Shown here one piece after another: positions 44,989 through 54,017 of a stretch of DNA of 64,000 nucleotides. The stretch is from contig NZ_SMKZ01000003.1 of the NCBI RefSeq assembly GCF_004349065.1, positions 186,001 through 250,000 on the forward strand. The letters run 5' to 3'. The first letter of the stretch is position 1, and each line of letters starts with the position of its first letter. Under the pieces are notes generated by a model, which saw only the letters and a list, made by a program, of their open reading frames with translations, ran no database searches and was not told the DNA's origin. Origin of the DNA: Jiangella asiatica. Lineage in GTDB: Bacteria > Actinomycetota > Actinomycetes > Jiangellales > Jiangellaceae. The translations under genes were made by a program, and so were the position numbers.

Positions 44989-45860
44989 GGCCGACGAGGA
45001 CGTTGGGGGTCAACACCTGGGTGTGGACCTCGCCACTGACCGACCAGCGGCTGGCCGAGCTGGCGCCGCGCATCCGGGAGTGGGGCTTCGACGTGATCGA
45101 GCTCCCGGTGGAGGACCTGGGTGACTGGGACCCCGAGCACGCGAGGAAGCTGCTCGACACTCTCGGGCTGTCTGCGACCATCGTGCTGGCCATGGGGCCC
45201 GGCCGCGAGCTGGTGGCCGCCGACCACGCGACCATCGCCGCCACTCGCGACTACCTGCGACGGGTGGTCGACGTGGCGGCCACGGTCTCCTCGCCGGTGG
45301 TGGCCGGCCCGGCCTACACGTCGGTCGGACGTACGTGGCGGATCGGCGGCTCGGAGCGGCCCGCCTGTTACGAGCAGCTGCGCGATGGCCTCGCACCGGT
45401 CGTGGAGCACGCGGCGGCGGCCGGCGTCACGGTGGCGGTCGAGCCTCTCAACCGGTACGAGACGAGCTTGATCAACACGGTGGACCAGGTTCTCGAGGCG
45501 CTGGACGGCCTGCCGGCCGACGGCGTCGGCGTGGCCCTGGACATTTACCACATGAACATCGAGGAACGGAGCATCCCGGAGGCCATCCGGCGGGCCGCGG
45601 ACCGGATCGCACACGTGCAGGTGTGTGCGAACGACCGGGGCGCGCCGGGCGCGGACCACCTCGACTGGCCGGGCATCGTCGCCGCGCTGGACGAAGCGAG
45701 GTACCGGGGCCCGCTCGTGATCGAGTCCTTCACCGGGGAGAACGCGACGATCGCCACGGCCGCGTCGATCTGGCGGCCGCTGGCGAAGAGCCAGGACGCG
45801 ATCGCCGTCGACGGGCTCTCCTTTCTCACCGGTGTCGTGCGGGGAGGAGGTACTCCCTGA
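44985..45860 (+). CDS. Sugar phosphate isomerase/epimerase (AP-endonuclease-2-type TIM barrel)
   Basis: 291 residues. Metal-binding residues of ketose 3-epimerases and related enzymes are visible: Glu in VAVEPLNRYETS, Asp-x-x-His in ALDIYHMN, His in VQVCANDRGAPG..HLD, and Glu in PLVIESF. Members isomerise or epimerise ketoses and inositol intermediates. It is coupled to the transporter by ATGA overlap at 44985, with GGGGAG upstream. With the Gfo/Idh oxidoreductase it suggests that the imported compound is a sugar or cyclitol. Confidence 0.88.
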   Translation: MRPTRTLGVNTWVWTSPLTDQRLAELAPRIREWGFDVIELPVEDLGDWDPEHARKLLDTLGLSATIVLAMGPGRELVAADHATIAATRDYLRRVVDVAATVSSPVVAGPAYTSVGRTWRIGGSERPACYEQLRDGLAPVVEHAAAAGVTVAVEPLNRYETSLINTVDQVLEALDGLPADGVGVALDIYHMNIEERSIPEAIRRAADRIAHVQVCANDRGAPGADHLDWPGIVAALDEARYRGPLVIESFTGENATIATAASIWRPLAKSQDAIAVDGLSFLTGVVRGGGTP

Positions 45861-45910
45861 GGGCCGGGAACGACTCCTTCCTTCCGCAACGAAGCGACGG
45901 TGAGAGGGCT

Positions 45911-48900
45911 ATGCGACGACGTTATCGGTACATCCCGTTCATGGTGCTGACGGCACTGCTGTTATCGGTTCTCCCGGGTCTGGCAGTCAGCTCCGCACAA
46001 ACCTCTGATTCCGCGTACGACGTGCTGTTCTTCCACAAGACGACAGGCTTCCGGCACGATTCGATCCCGGCTGCCATCGCCGCGGTCGAGGAACTGGGCG
46101 CGGCGAACGACTTCGCGGTGACCGAGACGCAGGACGCGTCGGTGTTCACCGACGAAGGACTGGCGCAGTACGAGGCCATCGTCTTCTTCACCGACGGTGA
46201 GAACACGCTCGACGCTGAGCAGCGGCATGCGTTCGAGCGCTACATCCACCGCGGTGGAGGTTTCGTCGGACTGCACTCGACGTCGAACATGGACAAGACG
46301 GACTGGCCCTGGTGGTCCGATCTCATGGGTGGTGCGTTCTTCCTGAGCCATCCCTCCGGCGCCGACCAGTTCCAAGACGCCACCGTGCGGGTCGAGGAGC
46401 CCGAGCATCCGTCCACGGCCGGCCTGCCGGCCGAATGGGTCCGCGAGGACGAGTGGTACAACTTCACCGCCAACCCGCGCGAGAAGGTGCACGTCCTGGC
46501 CACGCTGGACGAGTCGACCTACGACCCGGGCCCGGACGCCATGGGGGAGGACCACCCGATCGCCTGGTGCTCCGAGTTCGACGGTGGCCGCACCTGGTAC
46601 ACGGCGCTGGGCCACAGCTCCGAACACTACGCGGAACCGCTGCTGCGCGAGCACCTCCTCGGGGGCATCCAGTGGGCGGCGGGCGTGGCCGAGGGTGAGT
46701 GCGGTGAGCCTCGCGAGGGCATCCCCACCGAGGCGTCGTTCGAGAAGGTGACCCTGGACGACAACACCGCCAACCCGATGGAGCTGGCCGTCGCTCCTGA
46801 CGGGCGGGTGTTCTACGTCGAGCTGGGCGGCGCGGTGAAGATCTACGATCCCGACACCGGCGCCGTGACGGTCGCCGCGCAGATCCCGGTTCACCGCGGC
46901 AACGAGAACGGCTTGCTGGGTATCGCCCTCGACCCCGACTTCGAGACGAACCAGTGGCTGTACCTGTTCTACAGTGCGCCGTCGCCGCAGGTGCAGCACG
47001 TCTCCAGGTTCACCGTCGACGGTGACGCGCTGGACCTGGCGTCCGAGGAGCTCCTGCTGGAGATCCCGCACCAGCGTGAGGTGTGCTGTCACTCCGCGGG
47101 CTCTATGACGTTCGGTCCCGACGGCAACCTGTTCATCTCCACCGGTGACGACAGCGCCCACTTCGCGTCGCAGGGCTATGCCCCCATCGACGGGCGCATC
47201 TACGACGAGTACCAGAGCGAGGACGCCAAGCGCTCCTACGACGCGCGGCGCACGTCCGGCAACACCAACGACCTGCGCGGCAAGATCATCAGGATCACGC
47301 CGGAGGACGACGGCACGTACTCGATCCCGGAAGGGAACCTGTTCCCTCCGGGCACCGAAGGCGCCCGGCCCGAGATCTACACGATGGGTCACCGCAACCC
47401 GTTCCGGATCGCCGTGGACGACGAGACCGGCTGGATCTACGCGGGCGAGGTCGGCCCCGACGCCGGCAGCGACAACCCCGACCGCGGCCCTCGCGGCTAC
47501 GACGAATGGAACCAGATTCGCGAGGCCGGGAACTACGGCTGGCCGTTCTGCATCGCCGACAACCAGCCGTACCGGCAATGGGACTTCGCCACCAGCACCC
47601 CGGGCGAGTTCTACGACTGCGAGAACGGCCCGGTCAACGACTCGCCGTTCAACACCGGACTGGACGTCCTCCCGCCGGCGAAGGACGCGTTCATCTGGTA
47701 CCCGTACGGCGAGTCGCCACAGTTCCCGGAGCTGCCCACGGGCGGCGGCCGCACGGCGTACGCCGGGGACGTCTACCACTACGACCCGGACCTGCTGGGC
47801 GACGGCCAGTTCCCGGAGTACTACGACGACGCGGTGTTCGTCATGGAATGGTCGCGCAAGTGGATCGGCACGCTGCGACTGGACGAGAACGGCGACTACG
47901 AGAGCTTCGAGCAGTTCATGCCGAGCACGCTGTTCCGCAGCCCGCACGACATGGAGTTCGGCCCGGACGGGGCGATGTACCTCATCGAATGGGGCATGGA
48001 CTTCAACTACGCAGGTGAGAACGTCAATCCGGATTCCGGTCTCTACAAGATCAACTACACCAAGGGTGCGCGGACCCCGATGGCGGAGGCGAGCTCGGAC
48101 GTCGACTCCGGACGCACTCCGCTCGAGGTCACGTTCTCCAGTGCGGGAAGCCACGACCCGGACGGGGACGAGCTGACGTTCGCGTGGGACTTCGGCGACG
48201 GAACCACGACCGAGGAGCCGAACCCCACGCACACCTACACCGAGCCCGGCGAGTACACCGTCCGTTTGACGGTCAGCGACCCGTCCGGGCGCTCCAGCAG
48301 CTCCAACCTCACGATCACCGCCGGGAACACCCGCCCCGAGGTGACGATCGAGCTGCCGGCCAATGGCCAAGTCTTCGACTGGGGCGACGAGATCCCGTAC
48401 CGGGTCTCGGTCCTGGATGCCGAGGACGGGTCGGGGGACGCGATCGACTGCGAACGGGTGACCGTCCAGCAGGGGCTCTACCACGACGAGGGCGGTAACG
48501 CGCACGTGCACCCGGGTCAGGTGCAGAACGGCTGCGAAGGGGTGCTCGCCACTCAACCAGACGCGGAACACGGCGAGGCCGCGGACATCGCGCTGACGGT
48601 GACGGCCAGCTACACCGACGACGGCGGCGAGGCGGGGGCTCCGCCGCTGACCGGCGGGGTGACGCACTTCTTGCAGCAGAAGCGCAAGGAGACCGAGCAC
48701 TTCGCCGAGTCGTCGGACGTCGTCGTCGGGGTAGCCGCCGACGAGGAGACCGGTGGTGGCGACGCGATCACGGGGCAAGGCGGCGCCTGGGCGTCGTACG
48801 AGCCCTACAACCTCGCCGGCATCGGCGAGATGACGCTGCGGGTGGCGGCGGCCGATGACACCACGGTCGAGGTCCGGCGGGATGCGCCCGACGGCGAGCT

Positions 48901-49981
48901 GCTCGCCACGGCTCAGATCGAGGGTAGCGTCGAGATCGAGCGTGCAGCCGGTCCGGACGGCTTCCACAGCGCCGTCCGGCTGGGCGGCACGAGCCAGCTG
49001 GAGAAGGTGGAGCTCCCCGCGGGCATCGTCAGCGGCGTCGAGGACTTCACCATCTCGGCGTGGGTGAACTGGTCCGGAGGCCAGACGTGGGCGCGCGTCT
49101 TGGACTTCGGCTCCGGCACCGGCACCTACATGTTCCTGACGCCGAGCGCTGGCGGGACGAACCGACTCAGGTATGCGATCACGACCGGCGCCGGCGAGCA
49201 GGTGATCAACGGGTCGCAGCAGCTGCCCGCCGACGGCTGGCATCACGTCGCGGTCACCCTGGCCGGAACGACGGGCACGTTGTACCTCGACGGTGAACCC
49301 ATCGGGACCAACGCCGCCATGACGTTGACCCCGTCGGACCTGGGCGTGACCGAGCAGAACTGGATCGGCGACTCCCAGTGGTCCGCGGACCCCCTGCTCG
49401 ACGGCGCCGTCGACGATGTCAACCTCTTCGACCGGGCCTTGGCACAGGGTGAGATCCAGTCGCTGATGCAGACTCCTGGCGGCGACGTGGGCGGCGGGAC
49501 CGTCGCCTGGTACCAGTTCGACGAAAACGGCGGTGCCGCGGCCGTGGACTCCTCCGGGCAGGGCAACGACGCGACCATCGTCCTCGCCGCGGACGCCGCG
49601 GCCTGGCAGGACGTGACGTTCGAGCTGAGCCAGACCGAGGGGACGTTCCCGCTGCACCTCGTCTTCCCGGACGGTCCGGTGCGGGTGAACTGGATGGAGC
49701 TCGGTGATTCGGACGTGGACCCGGGCGTCTGTACCGACCCGGACCAGCGGGCGACCGTCGTCGTCGGCGACGTCGACAGCGGCGTGCCGAACCGCGACGC
49801 CGGCGACGGGTGCACGGTCAACGACCTCATCCTCGACGACCAGCCGTGGGACGGTCACGGCGCGTTCATCAGGCACGTGCAGCAGGTGACGGCTCAGCTC
49901 GTGGCCGACAGCGTCCTGACCTCACGGGAAGGGCGTGACGTCAACCTGGCGGCCAGCCGCAGCGACATCGGCCGCGGCTGA
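45911..49981 (+). CDS. Secreted multidomain ThuA / PQQ-type sugar dehydrogenase / PKD / CBM6 with inserted LamG
   Basis: 1356 residues. Signal peptide to about residue 30. ThuA (trehalose-utilisation, class-I-amidotransferase-like) fold about 35-256. Glucose/sorbosone dehydrogenase beta-propeller about 273-716, with YTMGHRNPFRI and FGPDGNLFISTGD. PKD domain about 723-805 (FAWDFGDGTTTEEPNPTHTY). CBM6 first half about 926-1005, then a LamG/concanavalin-like domain about 1010-1206, then the missing CBM6 second half about 1228-1263 (DVTFELSQTEGTFPLHLVF). A cysteine-containing C-terminal module follows about 1270-1356. It would oxidise sugars outside the cell while bound to polysaccharide. ATG 45911 is 50 bases after the epimerase stop, and a strong hairpin follows at 50006. 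Confidence 0.86.
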   Translation: MRRRYRYIPFMVLTALLLSVLPGLAVSSAQTSDSAYDVLFFHKTTGFRHDSIPAAIAAVEELGAANDFAVTETQDASVFTDEGLAQYEAIVFFTDGENTLDAEQRHAFERYIHRGGGFVGLHSTSNMDKTDWPWWSDLMGGAFFLSHPSGADQFQDATVRVEEPEHPSTAGLPAEWVREDEWYNFTANPREKVHVLATLDESTYDPGPDAMGEDHPIAWCSEFDGGRTWYTALGHSSEHYAEPLLREHLLGGIQWAAGVAEGECGEPREGIPTEASFEKVTLDDNTANPMELAVAPDGRVFYVELGGAVKIYDPDTGAVTVAAQIPVHRGNENGLLGIALDPDFETNQWLYLFYSAPSPQVQHVSRFTVDGDALDLASEELLLEIPHQREVCCHSAGSMTFGPDGNLFISTGDDSAHFASQGYAPIDGRIYDEYQSEDAKRSYDARRTSGNTNDLRGKIIRITPEDDGTYSIPEGNLFPPGTEGARPEIYTMGHRNPFRIAVDDETGWIYAGEVGPDAGSDNPDRGPRGYDEWNQIREAGNYGWPFCIADNQPYRQWDFATSTPGEFYDCENGPVNDSPFNTGLDVLPPAKDAFIWYPYGESPQFPELPTGGGRTAYAGDVYHYDPDLLGDGQFPEYYDDAVFVMEWSRKWIGTLRLDENGDYESFEQFMPSTLFRSPHDMEFGPDGAMYLIEWGMDFNYAGENVNPDSGLYKINYTKGARTPMAEASSDVDSGRTPLEVTFSSAGSHDPDGDELTFAWDFGDGTTTEEPNPTHTYTEPGEYTVRLTVSDPSGRSSSSNLTITAGNTRPEVTIELPANGQVFDWGDEIPYRVSVLDAEDGSGDAIDCERVTVQQGLYHDEGGNAHVHPGQVQNGCEGVLATQPDAEHGEAADIALTVTASYTDDGGEAGAPPLTGGVTHFLQQKRKETEHFAESSDVVVGVAADEETGGGDAITGQGGAWASYEPYNLAGIGEMTLRVAAADDTTVEVRRDAPDGELLATAQIEGSVEIERAAGPDGFHSAVRLGGTSQLEKVELPAGIVSGVEDFTISAWVNWSGGQTWARVLDFGSGTGTYMFLTPSAGGTNRLRYAITTGAGEQVINGSQQLPADGWHHVAVTLAGTTGTLYLDGEPIGTNAAMTLTPSDLGVTEQNWIGDSQWSADPLLDGAVDDVNLFDRALAQGEIQSLMQTPGGDVGGGTVAWYQFDENGGAAAVDSSGQGNDATIVLAADAAAWQDVTFELSQTEGTFPLHLVFPDGPVRVNWMELGDSDVDPGVCTDPDQRATVVVGDVDSGVPNRDAGDGCTVNDLILDDQPWDGHGAFIRHVQQVTAQLVADSVLTSREGRDVNLAASRSDIGRG

Positions 49982-50005
49982 GCCGGGTCGCACGTACTGA
50001 CGCCG

Positions 50006-50034
50006 GTGGCCCGGGGCGTCCTGCCCCGGGCCAC
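50006..50034. terminator. Strong 12-bp GC hairpin between converging operons
   Basis: GTGGCCCGGGGC (50006-50017) and GCCCCGGGCCAC (50023-50034) pair perfectly around the five-base loop GTCCT. It lies between the stop of the ThuA/dehydrogenase gene (49981) and the stop of the converging amidohydrolase (50065). It would terminate both strands; a U tract is missing, as is common in actinomycetes. Confidence 0.8.
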
Positions 50035-50064
50035 TCCGCCGGCATTGGTTGGAGCAGCCCCGGG

Positions 50065-51612
50065 TCACGCTCCGGTGAACATGCGGTTGAGCCCCACGTC
50101 GGTGTTCCAGGTGCGGTGGTGCGCCTCCAGCAGGTAGGGGCGCAGCCGGTCCGTGCGCGCCTTGACGGCCGCGAAGTCGGCGCGGTACTTCTCGGCGACG
50201 TCGGCCACATGCTCCACCAGCGTGCGCTGGTCCATCGTCGTCAGCACTCGGTCCTTGATCACGACCCTGCCGTCGACGACGACGTCGGTGACCGCGCGTC
50301 CGGACTCGGTGAACACGAGCTGCCGCACCGGGCTGTTCAACGGCACGAAGGTCGGGTCCGACAGATCCAGCGCGACCAGGTCGCCGCGGCAGCCGACCGC
50401 GATCCGGCCGAGGTCGTCGTCGCGGCCGAGGGCATGCGCGCCGCCGACGGTCGCGGCTCGCCACGCCTGGTCCGCCTGGTTCGGGCCGGGGTCGACGCGG
50501 CTGATCGAGGCCATCGAGGCGAACAGCTTCATCGCCTGGAACATGTTCTGGGCGTCACTGCAGGAGGAGTTGTCGCAGCCGAGCCCGAAGCTGATGCCGG
50601 CCTCCTCGATGGCGTGGATGGGCGGGATGCCGCTCTTGAGCTTGAGGTTGCTGAGGGGGTTCAGCACGACGTTCGTGCTGGTCTCGGCCAGGAGCTCGAT
50701 CTCCTCCTGCAGCAGCCAGACGCTGTGCGCGAGGTTGACCCGCGGACCGGCCATGCCCTCGTCGACGAGACGGCGGATGAGGGACCCGTCGTAGCGCGGG
50801 TACTCGAGGCGGGCCTGCAGAGCCATCGCCCGCGACTCGTAGATGTGGCTGAAGATCTGCAGGTCGTACTTCTCCGCCAGCGACACCGTCCGCTCGATCA
50901 GGGCGGTCGTGCACCGCTCCGGCGCCGACGGGCCGAGCGCCCAGGTCACCAGCCGGTGCGGAGCTCGGGACAGGAACGCCTCCTCCAGGTGCGCGAGCTG
51001 GTCGATCCGGGCGTCGGGTTCGGCGGCCGTGGAGAGCCCGCCGTGCAGCTCGGGCGGGAACACCTCCTCCCAGTACGGAATGGTGGAGATGCCCTTCCGG
51101 TCGGCGTACTGCAGCCCGACGACCGCGCGCAGCCCGATCTCCTCGTACGCCTCGACGACGGCGTCGAGGTGGTCCGGCTCGAAGGGGAACAGCGTGACCA
51201 TGTCCTGCACCGTGGTCATGCCCGAGCGCAGGTTCTCGTAGGCGCCGATGAGCGTCCGCGCCTTGACCTCCTCGCGGCTTCGCGGTGGGAACTGGGGCGG
51301 CAACGCGAGGAGGCGCCAGTACTCCAGCGGCTCCTCCTCCAAGGTGCCCTTGGCCAGCGTGTCGTGGGAGTGGTAGTGCGAGTTGATCATCCCGGCGACG
51401 ACCAGCTTGCCGCTGGCGTCGAGGACCTCGCAGCCACCGGCGGGCGGCTCGATGTCCGGCGCGAGCTCGACGATGACACCGTCGCGGACCAGGACGTCGA
51501 GCCGCTCGGGCTGGCTGTGGACGTCGGTGCCGCGCAGCACCCGCCCGCCCGTGACGAGGAGCTCGGACGTCGATGCGGACGGGTCAGTCACCATGGTGTG
51601 CCTCTCGCTCAT
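50065..51612 (-). CDS. Metal-dependent amidohydrolase, SsnA/Trz/Atz-like
   Basis: 515 residues. N-terminal beta-sandwich, then HxH in N-S-H-Y-H-S-H, His in IFSHIYES and NLAHSVWL, and metal Asp in GLGCDNSSCSD. This is the complete Zn/Fe set of the cytosine deaminase, chlorohydrolase and SsnA group, which hydrolyses amino, chloro or amide groups on N-heterocycles. ATG 51612 overlaps the permease stop (ATGA); ATG 51594 with GAGAGG before it is the alternative. Last gene of the NitT/Tau-type transport operon, so its substrate is probably the imported compound. Confidence 0.85.
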   Translation of the reverse strand: MSERHTMVTDPSASTSELLVTGGRVLRGTDVHSQPERLDVLVRDGVIVELAPDIEPPAGGCEVLDASGKLVVAGMINSHYHSHDTLAKGTLEEEPLEYWRLLALPPQFPPRSREEVKARTLIGAYENLRSGMTTVQDMVTLFPFEPDHLDAVVEAYEEIGLRAVVGLQYADRKGISTIPYWEEVFPPELHGGLSTAAEPDARIDQLAHLEEAFLSRAPHRLVTWALGPSAPERCTTALIERTVSLAEKYDLQIFSHIYESRAMALQARLEYPRYDGSLIRRLVDEGMAGPRVNLAHSVWLLQEEIELLAETSTNVVLNPLSNLKLKSGIPPIHAIEEAGISFGLGCDNSSCSDAQNMFQAMKLFASMASISRVDPGPNQADQAWRAATVGGAHALGRDDDLGRIAVGCRGDLVALDLSDPTFVPLNSPVRQLVFTESGRAVTDVVVDGRVVIKDRVLTTMDQRTLVEHVADVAEKYRADFAAVKARTDRLRPYLLEAHHRTWNTDVGLNRMFTGA

Positions 51613-52391
51613 TCGTGCTTGGCTCTGAGCAGGCGCTCCATGACGCGCTGCAGGACGATCGTGATCAGGATGAGCAGCAGGACGGTGGCGTAGGAGTCGG
51701 CGATCATGAGCCGGCTGGATGCTTGCTCGATCTCGTGACCGAGCCCCTTCTGGGAGCCGAGCAGCTCGGCCAGGACGACGAAGATGGTGACGATCGACGA
51801 GCCGATGCGCAGCCCGGCCAGGATCATCGGCCGGGCGGCACCGAACTTGATGTTGAAGTCGACCTGGAGCGAGGACGCACCGAAGGCGCGGCCGACCTGC
51901 AGGTACTTCGCGTCGACGCTCCTGAGGCCGCGGATCGTGTTGTAGGTGATCGGGAAGAACGCCCCGACGGCGGCGTAGGCGATCTTGGAGCCCATGCCGA
52001 CACCGACCCAGAGCAGGAAGAGCGGGTACAACAGGGCGAGGGGGAACATGTAGCCCCACGCCAGCAGCGGTTCCGCGGTCCGTGCGATGACCGGGCCCCG
52101 CGACAGCAGGAAGCCGCACAGCAGTCCGCCGACGGCGGCGATGGTGAACGCGGCGAGCATCTCGAGGACCGTGATGCCGGCCTGTTGCCAGGTGTGCGAG
52201 CTGCCGACGAGCTGGGTGAACGAGTCGGTGACGGCGGAGAGCTGGGGCAGGATGAGCGGCGACACCTCGCCCGCGGTGTTGGCGTACCGCCACGCGCCGA
52301 GGACCGCGAGCAGCAGCGCGAGGCGCAGGGCCCAGATCGTGGCCTGCCGCCGGACGACTCTCCGGCCCGGCCTGGTGAGGGTGATCGGCAC
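51609..52391 (-). CDS. NitT/Tau-type ABC permease, subunit 2
   Basis: 260 residues, six membrane segments; coupling loop DAKYLQVGRAFGASSLQVDFNIKFGAARPMI as in SsuC/TauC. GTG 52391 overlaps the ATPase stop by one base. With 53229-54017 it is one of two different permeases in the same operon, so the channel is probably a heterodimer. Confidence 0.87.
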   Translation of the reverse strand: MPITLTRPGRRVVRRQATIWALRLALLLAVLGAWRYANTAGEVSPLILPQLSAVTDSFTQLVGSSHTWQQAGITVLEMLAAFTIAAVGGLLCGFLLSRGPVIARTAEPLLAWGYMFPLALLYPLFLLWVGVGMGSKIAYAAVGAFFPITYNTIRGLRSVDAKYLQVGRAFGASSLQVDFNIKFGAARPMILAGLRIGSSIVTIFVVLAELLGSQKGLGHEIEQASSRLMIADSYATVLLLILITIVLQRVMERLLRAKHE

Positions 52392-53200
52392 TAGACCACC
52401 GCCGCCGACGACGACGCGTCGCGCTCGGCCGCGTCGCGCTGGTGGACCTCGAGCTGCTCGAACAGGTGCACGCGGAGGTCCTGGAACCGCTTGGTGGTCA
52501 TGAACTCGAGCTGACGCGGGCGGGGCGTCTCGACCGTGATCTCCTCGGCGATGCGGCCGGGCCGGGCACTCATCACGACGATCCGGTCGGCCCAGAAGAT
52601 CGCCTCGTCGAGGCTGTGGGTGATCATGACCACCGCCTGGCCGGCCTCGCCGAGGATCCGGGACAGGTCGGTGCCGAGGTTGCGGCGGGTCTGCTCGTCG
52701 AGGGCGCCGAACGGCTCGTCCATGAGCAGGAGCTTGGGCTCGAGGGCGAGAGCGCGGGCGATGGCCACGCGCTGCTGCATCCCTCCGGAGAGCGCACGGG
52801 GGTACCGCTCGCCGAAGTCCTTCAGGCCCACGAACTCCAGTTGTGTCTTCGCCTGGCTCATGGCCTCGGCCTTGGAGGCACCGGCGAAGCGCAGCCCCAT
52901 GCCGGCGTTCTCCTCGACGGACTTCCAGGGGAACAGGCTGTAGTCCTGGAAGACGAATGCGGCGTTGCGCGGGTTGGGTTTGGTCACGGGCACGCCGTCG
53001 AACCGCACCGCGCCATCGGTGGGCGAGATCAGTCCGCCCATCGTGTGCAACAGCGTGGACTTGCCGCACCCGGACGGCCCGATGATCGTGACGAACTCGC
53101 CGCCCTCGATGGTCAGGTCGATCTCGTGGCAGGCGAGGAGCTCGTCCTTGGTGTCCACACCGTATTTCACGGTGAGGTTATCGACGGTCAGCAGGGACAC
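52391..53200 (-). CDS. NitT/Tau-type ABC ATPase
   Basis: 269 residues: Walker A GPSGCGKST, Q-loop VFQDYSLFPW, signature LSGGMQQRVAIARAL, Walker B LLLMDEPFGALD, switch THSLDEAIFWADR. These are the standard SsuB/TauB forms. GTG 53200 was chosen because AAAGGA lies eight bases upstream; GTG 53236 is in frame but lacks this. It sits between the two permease genes. Confidence 0.88.
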   Translation of the reverse strand: MSLLTVDNLTVKYGVDTKDELLACHEIDLTIEGGEFVTIIGPSGCGKSTLLHTMGGLISPTDGAVRFDGVPVTKPNPRNAAFVFQDYSLFPWKSVEENAGMGLRFAGASKAEAMSQAKTQLEFVGLKDFGERYPRALSGGMQQRVAIARALALEPKLLLMDEPFGALDEQTRRNLGTDLSRILGEAGQAVVMITHSLDEAIFWADRIVVMSARPGRIAEEITVETPRPRQLEFMTTKRFQDLRVHLFEQLEVHQRDAAERDASSSAAVV

Positions 53201-53228
53201 GGTCGTTCCTTTCGATGCTGGCGGCCGG

Positions 53229-54017
53229 TCAGTCACGCCAACGGGTCAGGTGTGACTCCAGGCGAGACCACAGGGAGCCGGTCAGGATGACCAGGGCCGC
53301 CATGGCCAGCGTCAGCGCCATGGCGTTGTCGATCTGGAAGTTGTTGCTGTACAGGCGGACGAGGTAGCCGATGCCGTTGGTCGACACGAAGAGCTGTGCG
53401 ATGACGACGCCGACGAAGCCGTTGCGGATGCCGTGCCAGATGCCCGCGAAGATTCCGGGCGCGGCACCGGGCAGGATCACGTCGAGGAACAGCCGCGTCG
53501 GCCGGGCGCCGTACGCGCGGCCCACGTCGTAGAACTTCTGCTCGACCAGGTCCAGCCCGGCGACGACGTTCACCGTCACGTGGACGAACGCCAGCAGCAC
53601 GCCGAACGCGATGCCCGCGGTGGCGCCCAGGCCGAAGAAGAGCACCAGCAGCGGGAGGAAGACCGACTTGGGCACGACCATCAGCACCATGACGATCGGG
53701 AAGTAGGCGTCGCGGAGCAGGCGGTTGAGGCCGAACACCACCCCGGTCACGATGCCCGCGCCGGTGCCGATGGCGAAGGCGGTGAGGAACGCCGCCATGG
53801 TCTCGCCCGCGGCGCCGAGCGCCTGGCTGTCGACCGCCAGGTGCCCGAGCGCCTGGAAGACGGCAGACGGCCGGGAGGCGAACTCCTCGTCGACGACGCC
53901 GACCTCGGCCAGGACCTCCCAGAGGACGAGCACGGCGAGGACGAAGGCCGCCCTGAGCCAGAGCGCCGCGCGTGCCACGCTCCGCGGCTCGGTCCGGGCC
54001 GCCGTCGTCGAGCTCAC
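53229..54017 (-). CDS. NitT/Tau-type ABC permease, subunit 1
   Basis: 262 residues, six membrane segments, coupling loop KFYDVGRAYGARPTRLFLDVILPGAAPGI. GTG 54017 was chosen because it overlaps the binding-protein stop by four bases (GTGA). Partner of the permease at 51609-52391. Confidence 0.87.
   Translation of the reverse strand: MSSTTAARTEPRSVARAALWLRAAFVLAVLVLWEVLAEVGVVDEEFASRPSAVFQALGHLAVDSQALGAAGETMAAFLTAFAIGTGAGIVTGVVFGLNRLLRDAYFPIVMVLMVVPKSVFLPLLVLFFGLGATAGIAFGVLLAFVHVTVNVVAGLDLVEQKFYDVGRAYGARPTRLFLDVILPGAAPGIFAGIWHGIRNGFVGVVIAQLFVSTNGIGYLVRLYSNNFQIDNAMALTLAMAALVILTGSLWSRLESHLTRWRD

Noticed and set aside
45962-49876. 1304-codon antisense open frame under the ThuA/dehydrogenase gene
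   Set aside because: High G+C leaves long stop-free antisense frames; it has no motifs and no ribosome site, while the plus strand has clear domains.
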